DNA of 64,000 nucleotides, taken from NCBI GenBank assembly GCA_014871385.1, contig CM026421.1:18623981-18687980 (forward strand), in the 5' to 3' direction. This DNA is from Ceratodon purpureus (lineage: Eukaryota > Streptophyta > Bryopsida > Pseudoditrichales > Ditrichaceae). Of the stretch, positions 1 to 11,207 are shown in pieces. The notes below the pieces were generated by a model. It saw only the letters and a program-made list of their open reading frames with translations. It was not told the origin of the DNA and ran no database searches. Position 1 is the stretch's first letter; each line of letters begins with the position of its first letter. Position numbers and translations under genes: made by a program.

Positions 1-3000
1 CCGATCCCAATCCGTCTTATGAGCCGAGACCATCTTGTTCAGAATCTTTCCGACGATGCCATTAGCTCGTTCCGTCAGTCCATTCGCTTTCGGATTATAA
101 GGGGTCGTCTTCCGGTGCTTGATGAGATACCGTTCCGTGATATTGATGATGACATCGTTCAGGAAATGTTTTCCCCGGTCACTCACCAGTTCCAACGGAT
201 GTCCAAATCTCATCATTATTTCTTCAAAGAGAAATGTGGCTGCGGCTGCGGCGTCATTCTTCACCGTTGCTCTTGCCTCTACCCATCTGGTCGCATAATC
301 CGTAGCCAGGATAATGTATCTCCTCTTCCGGGCTGTGACCGGATTGATCGGTCCGATAAAGTCTATCCTCCATTTTTCAAACGGAGCCAAGGGTATAATG
401 GGAATCAGGGGCCAGTGGTTCCGGAACGAGGGTGCCCCGGTTCTTTGACATTGGTCACACTGCCCTACAAATTCCTTCACGTCCCGGGAGAGGTAAGGCC
501 ACCAATATCCGGCTGATCGGATCCGCTTGATGGTTGTCTCCGAGGCGAAATGGCCGCCCGAGGGTCCGGCGTGTAAGGCCCTCATGACCTGCCTTCGTTC
601 GGACTCCTCGAGGCACCTCCGTAATACATCATCCGGTCCCATCCGGAAAAGTACTCCTCGGATCAGTGTGAAAGGAGCTACTGTATTCTGAAACACCATC
701 TTTTCCTCCCGCGTAAATCCCTCCGGGTACCTCCGTTGTGTTAAATACTGGATAATCTCCGAATAATCGGATTCCTCCGTTCCGGAAATGTGAAATACCT
801 CCGCCTCTTCCGGAAACTCATCCGGAAACGTGGCGGTGATATCCGAGACTGCTTCCGGGCCTCGCATCCTTGACAGGTAGTCAGCGTTGGCATTGGCCTT
901 ACCCGGTTTCACTACTACCTCGTAGTTAAATTCCTGGAGCAGCAAGATCCATCGTGCAATACGCCCTGAGAGATCCGGTTTGTTCACCAAATACTTCAGG
1001 GAGTCATGATCCGTGTGGAATACGATCTTGTATCCGAGAAGGTAGTGTCGGAACTTCTTGCAGGCGTATACTACCGCCAAGGCTTCCCGTTCAGTGGTAG
1101 TATATTTCCGTTTCGCAAGGCTCATCTGCCTGCTAGCATAATAGATCGGATGCTCCTTCCGATCCTCCCCTTGCTGCCACAGAATCGCCCCTAGGCACCA
1201 CCCGGAAGCGTCGATTGTCACATGGAATTCCTTCGACCAATCCGGTGCTGATAGGATCGGAGCTGTGGTCAAGGCCTTCTTCAGTTCCTCGAACGCCTGC
1301 TGTCTCCGTTCCGTCCACAAAAACTCTTCTTCCTTCTTCAACAGTTCAGTTAATGGGGCTGCCAATTTGGCATACGCAATAATAAACCTCCTATAGTATC
1401 CGACGCATCCTAGGAATCCCCGGACCTCTCGGACGTTGGTGGGAGACACTAGAATAAGGATAGCTCGTACCTTATCCGAATCGACTTCCAACCCGTTCCG
1501 ACTTACGATGTGCCCGAGAAGAATTCCGGAAATCATCCCCATAAAACATTTTCCGGGGTGTAATTTCAGTCCGGTTTCCCTGCACCTCTGGAAGGTCCTT
1601 CGGAGGTACTCGAGATGTTCCTTCCACTTACTAAACACCGCGAAGTCATCGATGAAGACTTCTAGAAAATGCCTCAAGAAATCTCGGAAAATATCCACCA
1701 TCAGCCTTTGGAATGTTCCGGGAGCGTTACACAGTCCGAAGGGCATTCTGTTGAAGGCGAACGTCCCCCATTCCGTGGTGAAGGTCGTTTTCAGCTGATC
1801 TTCTTCCCGGATCGACACCTGGTTGTAACCGGAAAATCCATCAAGAAAGCTGTAGCACTCCTGCCCTGCCACGTGATCGAGGATAATGTCCGTAAAAGGT
1901 AACGGAAAGTAATCCTTCTTTGTGGCCGCATTCAGTTTCCGAAAATCTTGACAAACTCGGATCTTGACTTTCCCATCCGAGCCAACTTTCTTCGGAACGA
2001 CGACTATGGGCGATACCCACTCGGAATTATTTACTGGATAAATGAATCCGGCTTTCAGGAGGCTATCGATCTCTTCCTTCACCATCAGAGAATACTTCAG
2101 ATTGAGCCTGTACTGGCGTTGTCTGACCGGAACTGATCCGTCAACCAAGTCTATATGATGTTGGCCGAGTTCCGGAGGTATTCCCTTGAGGTCGGATGGG
2201 GACCAAGCGAATACGTCTAAATATTCCTTTAGTAAATCCACATACTCCTTTCTCTGCTCCTTGCTCATGCTTCGCCCTAGCAGAAATGTCTTTCCGGGGG
2301 CTACTTCCACCTTCTCATAGTCGGATGGTTTCACAACGTTCTTGACTCGTTCCGATTCCTGTTCCTCTCCCTGATCCGTCCATGCGCTCCATACCCGGAC
2401 AGGGGTGTCCGGATCAAGACCCATGGCGGGCAGGTTTCCCTCCTCGACCTGTTGTCGGAACCATTCAGCTGAGAGTGGAACACTTCCTTCTCCGAGAGAG
2501 CAATCCTCTAGTACCGGGAATTTCACGCGCTCCGGTGCTGGTGGGGGTTGCTCACTGATCGGATTATGAAATCGGAAGTCATCCTCGGTAACTTCCGAGA
2601 ACTGGTTCACGAAATAACTAAATACTTCGTCATCCTCCTCTTCCGGGTCGGACCAATCAGACGTATATCCCTCCGAGCCAGTGGTCTCCCCTAGATATCC
2701 ATCCATCTTCCACGGAATCCGTTGATTGGTCTTTCCGAGCACGAACTCCTTTGCTCCCCAGTCAACGAGGACTCGCGCCATGTATAGCCAGGGTCTTCCC
2801 AACAACAACGGGAAGGGACGGCCCGTACTAACTCGGATTATCACGTAATTCAAGAGGTAGGTTACCTCTCCGATCGTGGTCGGAACTTGGGACAACCTTC
2901 CCACGGGTTTAACCCTAGATTGATCTGCCATTCGTAACACCTGATCGGTGGATTCGAACGAGGTGTATCCGAGTTCAAAGGCCGTATCCTCCAACATCAG

Positions 3001-3622
3001 GTTCACACCGGATCCTCCATCTACCGGAACTTTCGGGATAGCACATCCTTCTATTAGCACCGTCAGTTCCGGGGCTCCGTGATCCTCAACCTGTAAGAAA
3101 TTAGTAGCTACAGACGGAAGTTTCACCCCTCGGCGCCTCCGCTTCGTCCATGCCTCTCGGATTACCTTCTGGTAATTCACATTGTCATGGAGCAACTGTC
3201 CAATCGACGATCGTGACATTTGCCTTGAGGGATTTGATGTCCCCAAGAATATCATACTCGTCCACTCTAGGATCGGCAGGAATAACCACCGGAACGTCAT
3301 CAAACCGGACCGAAGGCTTGGTGATCTTCCGGGCAGGGGGATCCGTGAGCTCTTTCCGAACTTCCTCGCTGATATCTTCCGGAAGGTTCCCTCCTTCCAC
3401 CCCATTTTCCGCTCTTGGACGGTCATTTTCTTCTGGTAAAGCTCAGGTTACCGTAGAGGGTTCGGATCCCGAATCCGAATCCACTCTCCTGGATCTCACC
3501 CTCCTTCTGGTCTTCCGGGATTTCGGAAGATCCGGTTCCTGGGCACGTTCTCTAGCGGAACTACGGGTTGATACTCTGTGTACTAATACTTCCGCGCCCT
3601 CCTGTAGTTCCGTCACGAACCG
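1..3622 (-). pseudogene. Family E pol, partial (protease, RT, RNase H, start of integrase)
   Basis: Partial pol fossil on the minus strand. Reading leftward, there is a basic linker, a retropepsin-like region around 2.9-3.1 kb, reverse transcriptase around 1.4-2.2 kb with the F-I-D-D active-site box, RNase H around 0.9-1.3 kb, and the integrase zinc-binding region and core up to the window edge. The closest relative in the window is the pol at 11208-14168, followed by the more distant family A pol. The frame is interrupted, so it is not expected to make a full polyprotein. Confidence 0.8.
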
Positions 3623-4633
3623 TCATTTGTCCGGATTCTCTATCCCACCCGAGTGACCATAGTTTAGCCCAGTCATCTCTCTCGGAGGGACCTCCACCTG
3701 TTTGAAAGTCGGGCGGGGTTGTGCCGGTTTGGCACACTGAGGAGCCGTATGACCGTACTCTCCGCAATTTTGGCACGGAAGGATCCGCGGTGCTCCTTGC
3801 CCCTGTCGCTCAAACGGACAATTAGGTGCGTAATGATCCGGGCTCCCACAGTTAAAGCAGTACCCGTGGGTCGGCTTCTGGTACATCGGCCTACCCGGAA
3901 CGTTCTGTGGGATCCGGTACCCGGCGGGAGGACGGGCTATCTGGATCGGAGCCTTCCCTCGTCCGTAAGTGGTCTGAACCTGATACACAGGTTGGTATTC
4001 CTCCATCTGAAACTCTTCCTCTTCCGGATAGGCAAAGTATACTTCTTCTTCCGGATGGACGTAGTGAATTCGTTTCTGGCGGGGTTCAGTACAGTCCGGA
4101 GGATAATGTCCTTGCTTTCCGCAGTTAGCACACCACACATTAGCTCTGCTGGTGGGAATCATCTTACGAGGTTTCCGATTCTCGGAAAGATGGACGTTGA
4201 GTTCGGCAATCGATTCTCGGATCTCCTTCATCTCCTTCATTACCTTCCGAGAATCGTCATCCTCCACCTTCACCTTGATCAACTCTCGGTTCCGTCTAGG
4301 CCGGGAGTCTCTACTGGAACCGCCTCGGCGTTTCGAGGCTCCCCTGGAATCCTCTTCCGACTGATCGGAACTAGATGAAGTGGAATCGCTCTTACTGGTA
4401 GAGTCGGAATCTTCCGAGGAGGACTCGTGCCTCCGCCGACGCTCTCTCTCCTTCCGGATCTTCTTACCCCGCTTCTCGGTATGCTTCAGAGACTTCCGTA
4501 GAGATTGGGCTGAGTTCTCATAGTTCTGAGCCGCTTCCACGGCTTCCTGAAGTGTGGCGGGACGGGTTTGTCGGATCTGAAACCCCATCTCCTCTGGAAA
4601 TCCGGCGACAAACCATTCCACTTGTACACTCGG
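3623..4633 (-). pseudogene. Family E gag, 5'-truncated, three CCHC knuckles
   Basis: Gag C-terminal part. It holds the end of the Retrotrans_gag domain (short motif QTRPATLQEAVEAAQNYENS), a Ser/Asp/Glu-rich charged stretch, then three CX2CX4HX4C zinc knuckles (CANCGKQGHYPPDC, CFNCGSPDHYAPNC, CQNCGEYGHTAPQC). The same layout is seen in the 521-residue family A gag at 32603-34168, so roughly the first 190 residues are missing. It ends at a UGA followed by CGG, the same stop context as in family A, where pol continues in frame. The capsid and nucleocapsid role is inferred from the family. Confidence 0.8.
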
Positions 4634-5298
4634 AGCTAGTGGCTGTTGCAGACTGGAGGGCGTAGGTGCTGCGACGTTTTTTTTGAGGCAGAATTTTCAT
4701 CACCCACCACAGTGAACTGAGGGCAGTTCCCAGATCGAAAAAGGGGATACAGGCTGATCTGCAACCTCATCACGGGAGAGGAGGTGAAGGTAAGTCACTG
4801 TAACCCTAGTATTTTAGATTCAAAGTTACAGATCCAGAAAAACTGCTGTTAAGGAATTTGAATTTTGAATTTGGGTATATCAATTGGCACCTCAGTCAGC
4901 CTTGCGGATCTCAAAATTGGGACCTGGACAGACTGTAGGATAGTGTGGAGTACTTGAGTCTGCAATTGAATTGTATTTTAGGTAAAACTGTAAGGGATAG
5001 TTAACCACAGGATTAAAAATCTGTAGGAGTTAATACACTGTGAAAAAGGGGATAGCAAACAGCTGGGGAAGTATACCCCAGAACATGTTCAGTAAAAATT
5101 TTCATTAAGGAAAAAGATGGTACTACTAACCGGGCCACACAGCTAGGGGGCTGCGGTCTGTGAGTGTTGTATTGACAAGAAGACTCAGGACAGTGAACAG
5201 TCGACTGACTGTGAAGGGAGAAGTGAAATCAGCCAACAGCAGAGGCAAGTAACACCATACAAGCAGCAGAACAACTCAACAGTCAACAACCAACATCC
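4634..5298 (+). other. Untranslated leader of family B element
   Basis: No long reading frame is present. The 12-mer AAAAAGGGGATA occurs here at about 4738 and 5042 and again inside the gag-like frame at about 5543. A strong splice-donor-like AAGGTAAGT lies at about 4788. The start context of the following gag frame (CATCCATGG at 5299) is good. I see no TG...CA LTR ends or tRNA primer match. Confidence 0.4.
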
Positions 5299-6988
5299 AT
5301 GGAGGAGGGGGACCAAAATGACCTACGAGCAGAAAGGCAGGCCAGGGAACGATTCAGACGCTACATGCAACGGGATGAACGGGCGACAGAGCCAACTCCA
5401 GCGGAAGGACATGGCCGACTTAGCTCGCAGGGCAGTGCGGCTAAGCAGGTAGGAGAACTCATTGACATGGAGGTAGAAAACGACCTGTCATCATCAGATG
5501 GGAGAACCAGAGAGAGCAGATTTGGAGGGGAGACGCAGTTCAAAAAAGGGGATAGGCTGAGCCGCCAGCCTGACCCAACTAGTACACCCTGGAAGTATCA
5601 AGACATGAAGAAGACATCATCATTCAGGAGGGATTTTTCCACTACTGCAGATGATTACAACACCTTCAGAGAAGAACGCAGACAGACGCAGGAGGTCTTT
5701 GCAGAACCAACCCAGTGGCCCAGTATAGTCACTGGCAGAGCCGACGCGGGCACAAAGCCGACTCGGGGGCGCAGCCGACCAGTCTCTCCTGTACACCTGC
5801 CACAAACCCCAGAAACCTTACCTGCTGCTTTTCAGAGTTTGAAGCAGAAGCTGGAAGAGACCAAGAGTCGATCAATCCAGGAACATGGACTTGCAAATCC
5901 CACAGAAGGTGGACCCAGCAAGAATGTTCATTTTTTGGACGAATTCAGACTCCGGGCTGAGTGGGAGCAAGAAGAGGAGGACAGGCGGGCTGTGGAAGCA
6001 TTCAAAGCAGACTTACAAGCTAGAAGAGAGAGGGCCAAACAATATTCTACGACCCACACTCACAGCAGGCCTGATCCAGGTAAATACCTCCAGCAATTGG
6101 AAGCTTTACAGCAGGCGGCACCCTCGGGCGAGGCGTCGTTACATCACTGGCATACTGAGCCACAGTGGCCGCCAGAACCGTCTCAGACTGCATGGGAGCT
6201 TGAGTTCAACCGACGGGTCCAGGAGACAGCTCAGAGGTTAGCCACCCAGCAGTTAGCGGCACAACAAAGAGAGCAACAAAGGGTGGAAAGAGAAAGGCAA
6301 GAGCTAGCGCAGCTGTACGATCTATGGGAGGAACAGAGACGGGAGCGCGAACAGGAATAGACTGAGGAGATTCCAGTCAGGACTCACTACTTAACCGACC
6401 CAACTCCGGAGGTGCTGGGGGATAGAAAGGTACCTGGACCCCTTCCAACTGTAGCTCCTTCGGCAGTCCATCGACCGCTTGCTTATGTGGATCACCTTAC
6501 AGGTGACACCTATAACTCTGCCCAGCCGACTCAGCACACAGAAATTCCTGTCAGAATAGCAAAACCCACCTTTGGGGAATCTGTCCCTGAAGTGATTTAT
6601 GGGGGGAGGTGTGGAAAGTGATTTCCACGGTTGACACACCGGAATACTAATCCCGGTAGGAAAATGATAAAAATTTAAAATTTTTATGTTAGAAATATGG
6701 AAGTACTAAGCCGATAAGTGTAACGACCGGTTAAGCCGGTTGGCTGAATAAATAAGAGACCGGAAGGTCAGCCGGGTGAGATCCGGTCGTCTGCGGTGGA
6801 GGAGAGAGGGGTACAGTCCATATGACAGAACCCTGACCGGGCAGACTTAAGGATAACCACCAAAAGGTACAACGCACACAGGGATAATGGCTGCAACCAT
6901 TAAAACGCCGCCGGTCGCGACCGTCCAATGATGAAGGGCTACGACCGTCCGTCATGATGAGCTACGAACGGGTGGGCGCAAGGGTAGG

Positions 6989-6995
6989 TATAAAA
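6989..6995 (+). promoter_or_regulatory. TATA box of the solo A LTR
   Basis: TATAAAA in the context GGTATAAAAGGAGG, about 200 bp upstream of the LTR reading frame at 7196. The same box sits at the same distance in the two LTRs of the complete family A element. It is probably the LTR core promoter, driving the LTR-borne frame first. Confidence 0.6.
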
Positions 6996-8457
6996 GGAGG
7001 AAGAATCGCTGTGCTCCTCCTTTCTCTTTGTCATCTTGTGGCGCCGGGTCCTTGCGTTCTAAGGCGGAGGGCGTAGTTAGGGTTAGACGGTAGGGGAGAG
7101 ACGGTGAGACGGAAGTGTTTCCGTTAGGCGAGAGATTGTGGTGAGGATCGTGCGTGCAGGTGTTACCGGAGTGACGGAGAGGAGGACTTAGCAGAATGGG
7201 TAGGAAAGGGAAGGAACCGGCGGCGGAAGGACAGTCGTTCAGGGTACAACGGGTAATGCCGTTGATGCCGGCAGACGAGAGGGAGAGGGAGCTCCTCCGG
7301 ACCGCCTTAGAATCTATGAGTTGTGAGGTCCTACTGGACAAGGCATGGGGTTGGAAGCATGCCCTTCCGGCCCAGGAGATCTTCGTCAAGAATCCCGAGA
7401 ATCGAGGAACCATCCGGGGAGAGCCGGATAAGTGGACGGCACAACTCTGGAGGGAGACGTATGGTTTCAAGAACTCTGGAGAGGTCTCGACACCGGAGAC
7501 CCGGGACTTTGTACACCGGTGTCGAAACACGGAAACGCAACTAACATCCGTATAGCGCTCTAATTGAGCGTAAACTTCCGTACTGTCACTAGGTTCCAAG
7601 TATCGTCCAGGGATTCAATAGTGTTTCACCAAGTAGTTACTTCTAATCGTTCCGAGCCTTGCCACTGCTCGGATAGTGTCTTCGGAACGTAACTCCTTAA
7701 CTATCTCTTTCTCTATTCTTCTCTCTCATTAGGTGTTTTCGTCCACAAACCCCAACGTCTCGGATCAGTTACCGTCTCACAACTGTCCTAGAGTACTCTG
7801 GCCAGCAGGTCACACAAACGATCCTCTCCGATTCGTGGGACTACAACGACAAACCAATCCGGATCTGGGAGAACCAGGATCCGATTATCCCTAGGCGACC
7901 CGTACCACGTTCCGACTCCCCCTCTCACTGTGCACGGAACCTCTTCAGAAGTTCAGGGAGCCCGACCAAGTAGTTCTTGATCCGCTTCGACCCTAGCGAC
8001 GGCTATTCCGTATGAGGTTGATTTGGGGACGGAACAGTGAGGCGTCACTCCTACGACAATCCGCTAAATCTTTCCGCTCAATCCCATTTCCTTTCCGGTT
8101 CGGGTCTCGTCGCAACTCCCATCACCTTCCTATCCGAGCTACAGCGGAACTCTCATATCCTTCCCGGATCATTCACACTTAGCGGGAAATCACGCACAGT
8201 ACTTACAAAACACAAATACTTTACTGATAAGGAATATAGGGGGAAAACATGCAAAAACGAAGACCCGGACCGCATCGCCTGCCTGGTTTAAGTAAGCAGG
8301 GGCTTCCACAAAAGCGGCGGCGCCGGCAGTTCAATCAAAACCCTAATCCCTAACTATCTGCCTAGAATTCTACTTTACTACTAGAACGGATCTCCCGATC
8401 CGGAATCTACTCCTATAAATCCGGAAAGTTACGACAAGTGGCAGTGAGAGGAATCTA

Positions 8458-10647
8458 TCACTTCTTTGGCTTCTTGTGGCTCTCCTGCTCGCGATCCTTC
8501 AACCTGGTCACCCGCGGCTCTGATCCGCCCGCCTCTGCTGCTCGTGCCGCCTTGCGCCTAGCACTCCGTTCCGCCTTTGACTCCCTTTCCTGAGCCTCCA
8601 AGGACAACCGGGTAACGATCCGGGGCTTGGGAGACTTGGGCGATTTCGGGATCATATGTGCGGGAGGGGTTCCGGACGTCGGAGTCCGAGTTTCAGTTCC
8701 GGTGGGCGTCTCTGAGTCGGACTCTGAAATCGTAATCGGACCCTTCTCTGTCGGCTCCTTCCTTTTCCGCAATCTCCGGTAAGCACCGACACTGTTCGGA
8801 GGGGAATTCGCTGTTGGCGTTCCGGTGGGAGTAGGCGTCACCGTTCCGGTCTTGGCTGTGGGTGAAGGGGTCAATCCCCCCTCCTGAGTCACTCGGGTCC
8901 GTCCGGGTGGTGAAATAGGTCGTCCCCATTCCGGTCCCGCTATCTCCCCTCGGTAATTCGCAATGATCACCTCCTCTCCGAGTCGTGGAAGAACATCCGG
9001 CTGCACGGTCCGAGTCACCTGTTCCGAAACCGTCCTCTCCTCGATCCGCCTCTCGGTGACTGTCGTTCCGGTCACCTCCACCTGACCTGTGGGGATCGCG
9101 CAGCTCTACTGGACTGTACTGGTTCCGGGTGACGCCACTTGTGCTTGGTGTTCCCGGAGCACCTCCGCAATCGTCCGATTTGTCATGGCGGCCTCTTCGA
9201 CTGTCATCCGCTCCTCGACTTGGAGGTTACTCCCTATCGGGGTTCGGAACCCCACTCCGCGAGATTCTCCTACCACGGCACGAGAGGGCGATCCGGGGAG
9301 CGGAAGGCTCCGACCAGCGACTCCGAGACTAGGACTTCCGGTACTCGGATTGAGCAGCTGCCGGACCTTCTTCAGGATCATGTTCATCGAGTGCTCGCAT
9401 TTGGAGAGGATCATGATGATCCTCTGCTTGTCCTCGAAATCGGCCGGCTGCACTACGTTCTCATCAAACAGCCGGGCCTTGTTGATTACCGCTCCCGAAC
9501 TTCCCACCAACTTCCGAAGCTCCCCCAAAGTCTCCTCCTGTTCGGCGTGGAACTTACGGATCTCATCACTCTTTGCAGCCAGCTCCTTCGTCAGCTCCTG
9601 CAACTGAAGCTCTAGCCGCTTCTTCTCACTCCGGAGATTTGGGGCGTCCTTCAACAACTCCACTTCTCGGATCACCTCTTCCGGTAAGCACCCTCCCAGT
9701 GATGTACAGACCCTCCGGAACAGGGTTTCGATCCGATCATAAGAAGCTTGCGCCCGGTGAGTTTCCTCCCGAATCCCCCGAAATAGGTCCACCGGAAATC
9801 CCCGATCGGAACTGACCTCTCTCCGTTCCGGATCTCCCCGGGCCGTAGACGGCTCCGCGTGTCGTGACGCAGCCTGCTCCGATCGCGACCTGGACTGAGC
9901 CCTAGTAGCGCCAGGGTTCGGAACCTCCTTCGTATCGTCCTCATCTTCCGAGGACGTTGTATCCGAGAGCTCACCTCGCGGATTGGGTTCCATTCCGGGC
10001 GGAATCTCCGAGAATTTGAGGCAGTTCTTCGCGTGCGTATACGTCTCGTCCTCCTTATCGTTCAGCAAGTCATACGCATGGTAAAGGTGAAAGAGGAAAG
10101 GGGAGAGTGGGGTCGGCTTCTTTCCGATCGTCGGCACCATCTTCTGCACCACTTTCGCCATGAGTGCGGCCCAATTCACCGGACGTTCTCCTGAATACGC
10201 TCCGAGGATGGTATTCCCGACCGTAATGGTAACTTGTGCCGGTTTTTGCGGGTACAGGATCGGAACGAGGAAAGCTAAGACCTGCCTCTGCCTCCTATCC
10301 TTGCAGGCGTCTATCTCGTATCCGTTGTTCCTATGGATCTTCCCGTGGAACCTATCCTGCACGTATTTATCCGTCCGGGTCGCCCAAAGGAGTCCTTTCT
10401 GCTCGAAACCGTAAGCTTCTGCCCACTGTTCCGCATTCCACAGCGTGGGCTTGCCTCGGATCGTATTATCCCACCGGTTGTCCGGACCTTCTAGGACCTC
10501 CCTCACCATCACCTCACTTTTCAGTAACCACGGCCGTGCCAACAATCCCTCACACCTCATCCGAGTGAGGTCGGTGATCAGTTCCTCCATATCCGATTCC
10601 TTCACTGGAGTTCCGGGGCTAAGGATGCTACACTGCACGTGCGCCAT
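8458..10647 (-). pseudogene. LTR-borne reading frame of family E
   Basis: It starts at an ATG (10647, GAGATGGCG) about 150 bp downstream of a TATA box. The first 170 residues match the family A and C LTR proteins in an ordered set of blocks: LLARPW, TIRGKP..W.AEQWAEAYGF, RQVLAFLVPILYPQKPAQVT, TILGAYSGERPVNWAALMAKVVQK and LFHLYHAYDLL. The middle is Glu/Lys/Leu-rich and likely coiled-coil. The tail is Ser/Pro/Thr-rich and ends in a basic lysine cluster. It looks broken about once but otherwise well preserved. The function is unknown; the conserved block vaguely recalls the 'putative plant transposon protein' domain (from memory). Confidence 0.65.
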
Positions 10648-10799
10648 CTCTACTCCTTACTTCTCTCCCTCTACGACCCGACAGCAAGAAACCCGGCAAT
10701 CCAACTGCCGGTGAATCGGAAAAGACAAAAACACCTCACCGCTCTTTCACTCTCTACTCACGGTTCGCAAAAAGGAACTCCAAACCCTAACACCCTCGC

Positions 10800-10806
10800 T
10801 TATATA
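10800..10806 (-). promoter_or_regulatory. TATA box of family E LTR
   Basis: TATATAA on the minus strand (context GGGTATATAAGCG), about 155 bp upstream of the ATG of the LTR-borne frame and about 365 bp inside the LTR 5' end. The spacing from the LTR end is close to that of family A (about 380 bp). Confidence 0.55.
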
Positions 10807-11171
10807 CCCCAGGCATAATAAACGCTGTGGCGGCCCGTAATTGCAGCCGCCAACGTACCGGGTTAAACGCCTATCCGGGTCATGATGACTTCCGCGTCGC
10901 TTCGGATCCTTGACGCGGTTACAGTAACGGTCAGTACTCGGATCGTCCACCCGTTCCGTGTTTTATCTTCCGAGTTTCCGGAATCCAGGTTCCGGGTACA
11001 CTTCCTGCGTTAACTGTTTTAACGTTTCTGGAGTATCCGATTTGCGTTAACTACTAATGCTGCTAGTGTCTGGCCAGTTTTTACCTAATTAACCAAAAAA
11101 ATGAAAGATTAATGGAATACTTACGCCGGCTGGGGCTCTTCCGGGTTATTCTGAGTTTCTCGGATCCCACA

Positions 11172-11184
11172 TTACCCCATTTTC
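11172..11184 (-). other. Polypurine tract of family E
   Basis: GAAAATGGGGTAA on the minus strand, directly abutting the LTR 5' end TGTGGGATCC and just after the pol stop. It would prime plus-strand DNA synthesis. The equivalent tract in family A is GAAAAAGGGGTAA. Confidence 0.7.
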
Positions 11185-11207
11185 AAATGTGAGAGTCCCC
11201 GCGAACA

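Larger units (their letters stand above)
1..4633 (-). mobile_element. Truncated Ty3/gypsy element, family E copy 1 (gag-pol)
   Basis: Minus-strand Ty3/gypsy internal region running off the left edge of the window. Pol occupies about 1-3622 and the 3' two thirds of gag about 3623-4633. Over the first 2.42 kb it is almost identical to the second family E copy at 11746-14168, with only a few differences visible per several hundred bases, so both copies are young. The 5' part of gag, the primer site and the 5' LTR are absent. At about 4633 the sequence changes abruptly to an unrelated plus-strand element. The copy is broken, with the end of gag missing and at least two interruptions in pol. The family is non-chromoviral, judged by its resemblance to the family A element at 24.9-37.8 kb. 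Confidence 0.85.
7520..11171 (-). repeat. Family E LTR (about 3.65 kb)
   Basis: The right end is fixed by the polypurine tract GAAAATGGGGTAA immediately followed by TGTGGGATCC on the minus strand. The left end is fixed by the switch from host LTR coding sequence (GTACACCGG) to TGTCGAAAC on the plus strand. Length and layout (TATA box, then a long frame, then about 1 kb of non-coding sequence) match the family A LTR, although the nucleotide sequences are unrelated at the ends. Confidence 0.75.

Noticed and set aside
4781-5260. Possible spliced intron in the family B leader (AAGGTAAGT donor at about 4788)
   Set aside because: A donor alone is weak. No convincing pyrimidine tract and acceptor could be tied to the gag start.
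7196-7555. Separate small gene of 119 residues
   Set aside because: It is only the first part of the LTR-borne frame of the solo A LTR, running a few codons into the inserted family E LTR.
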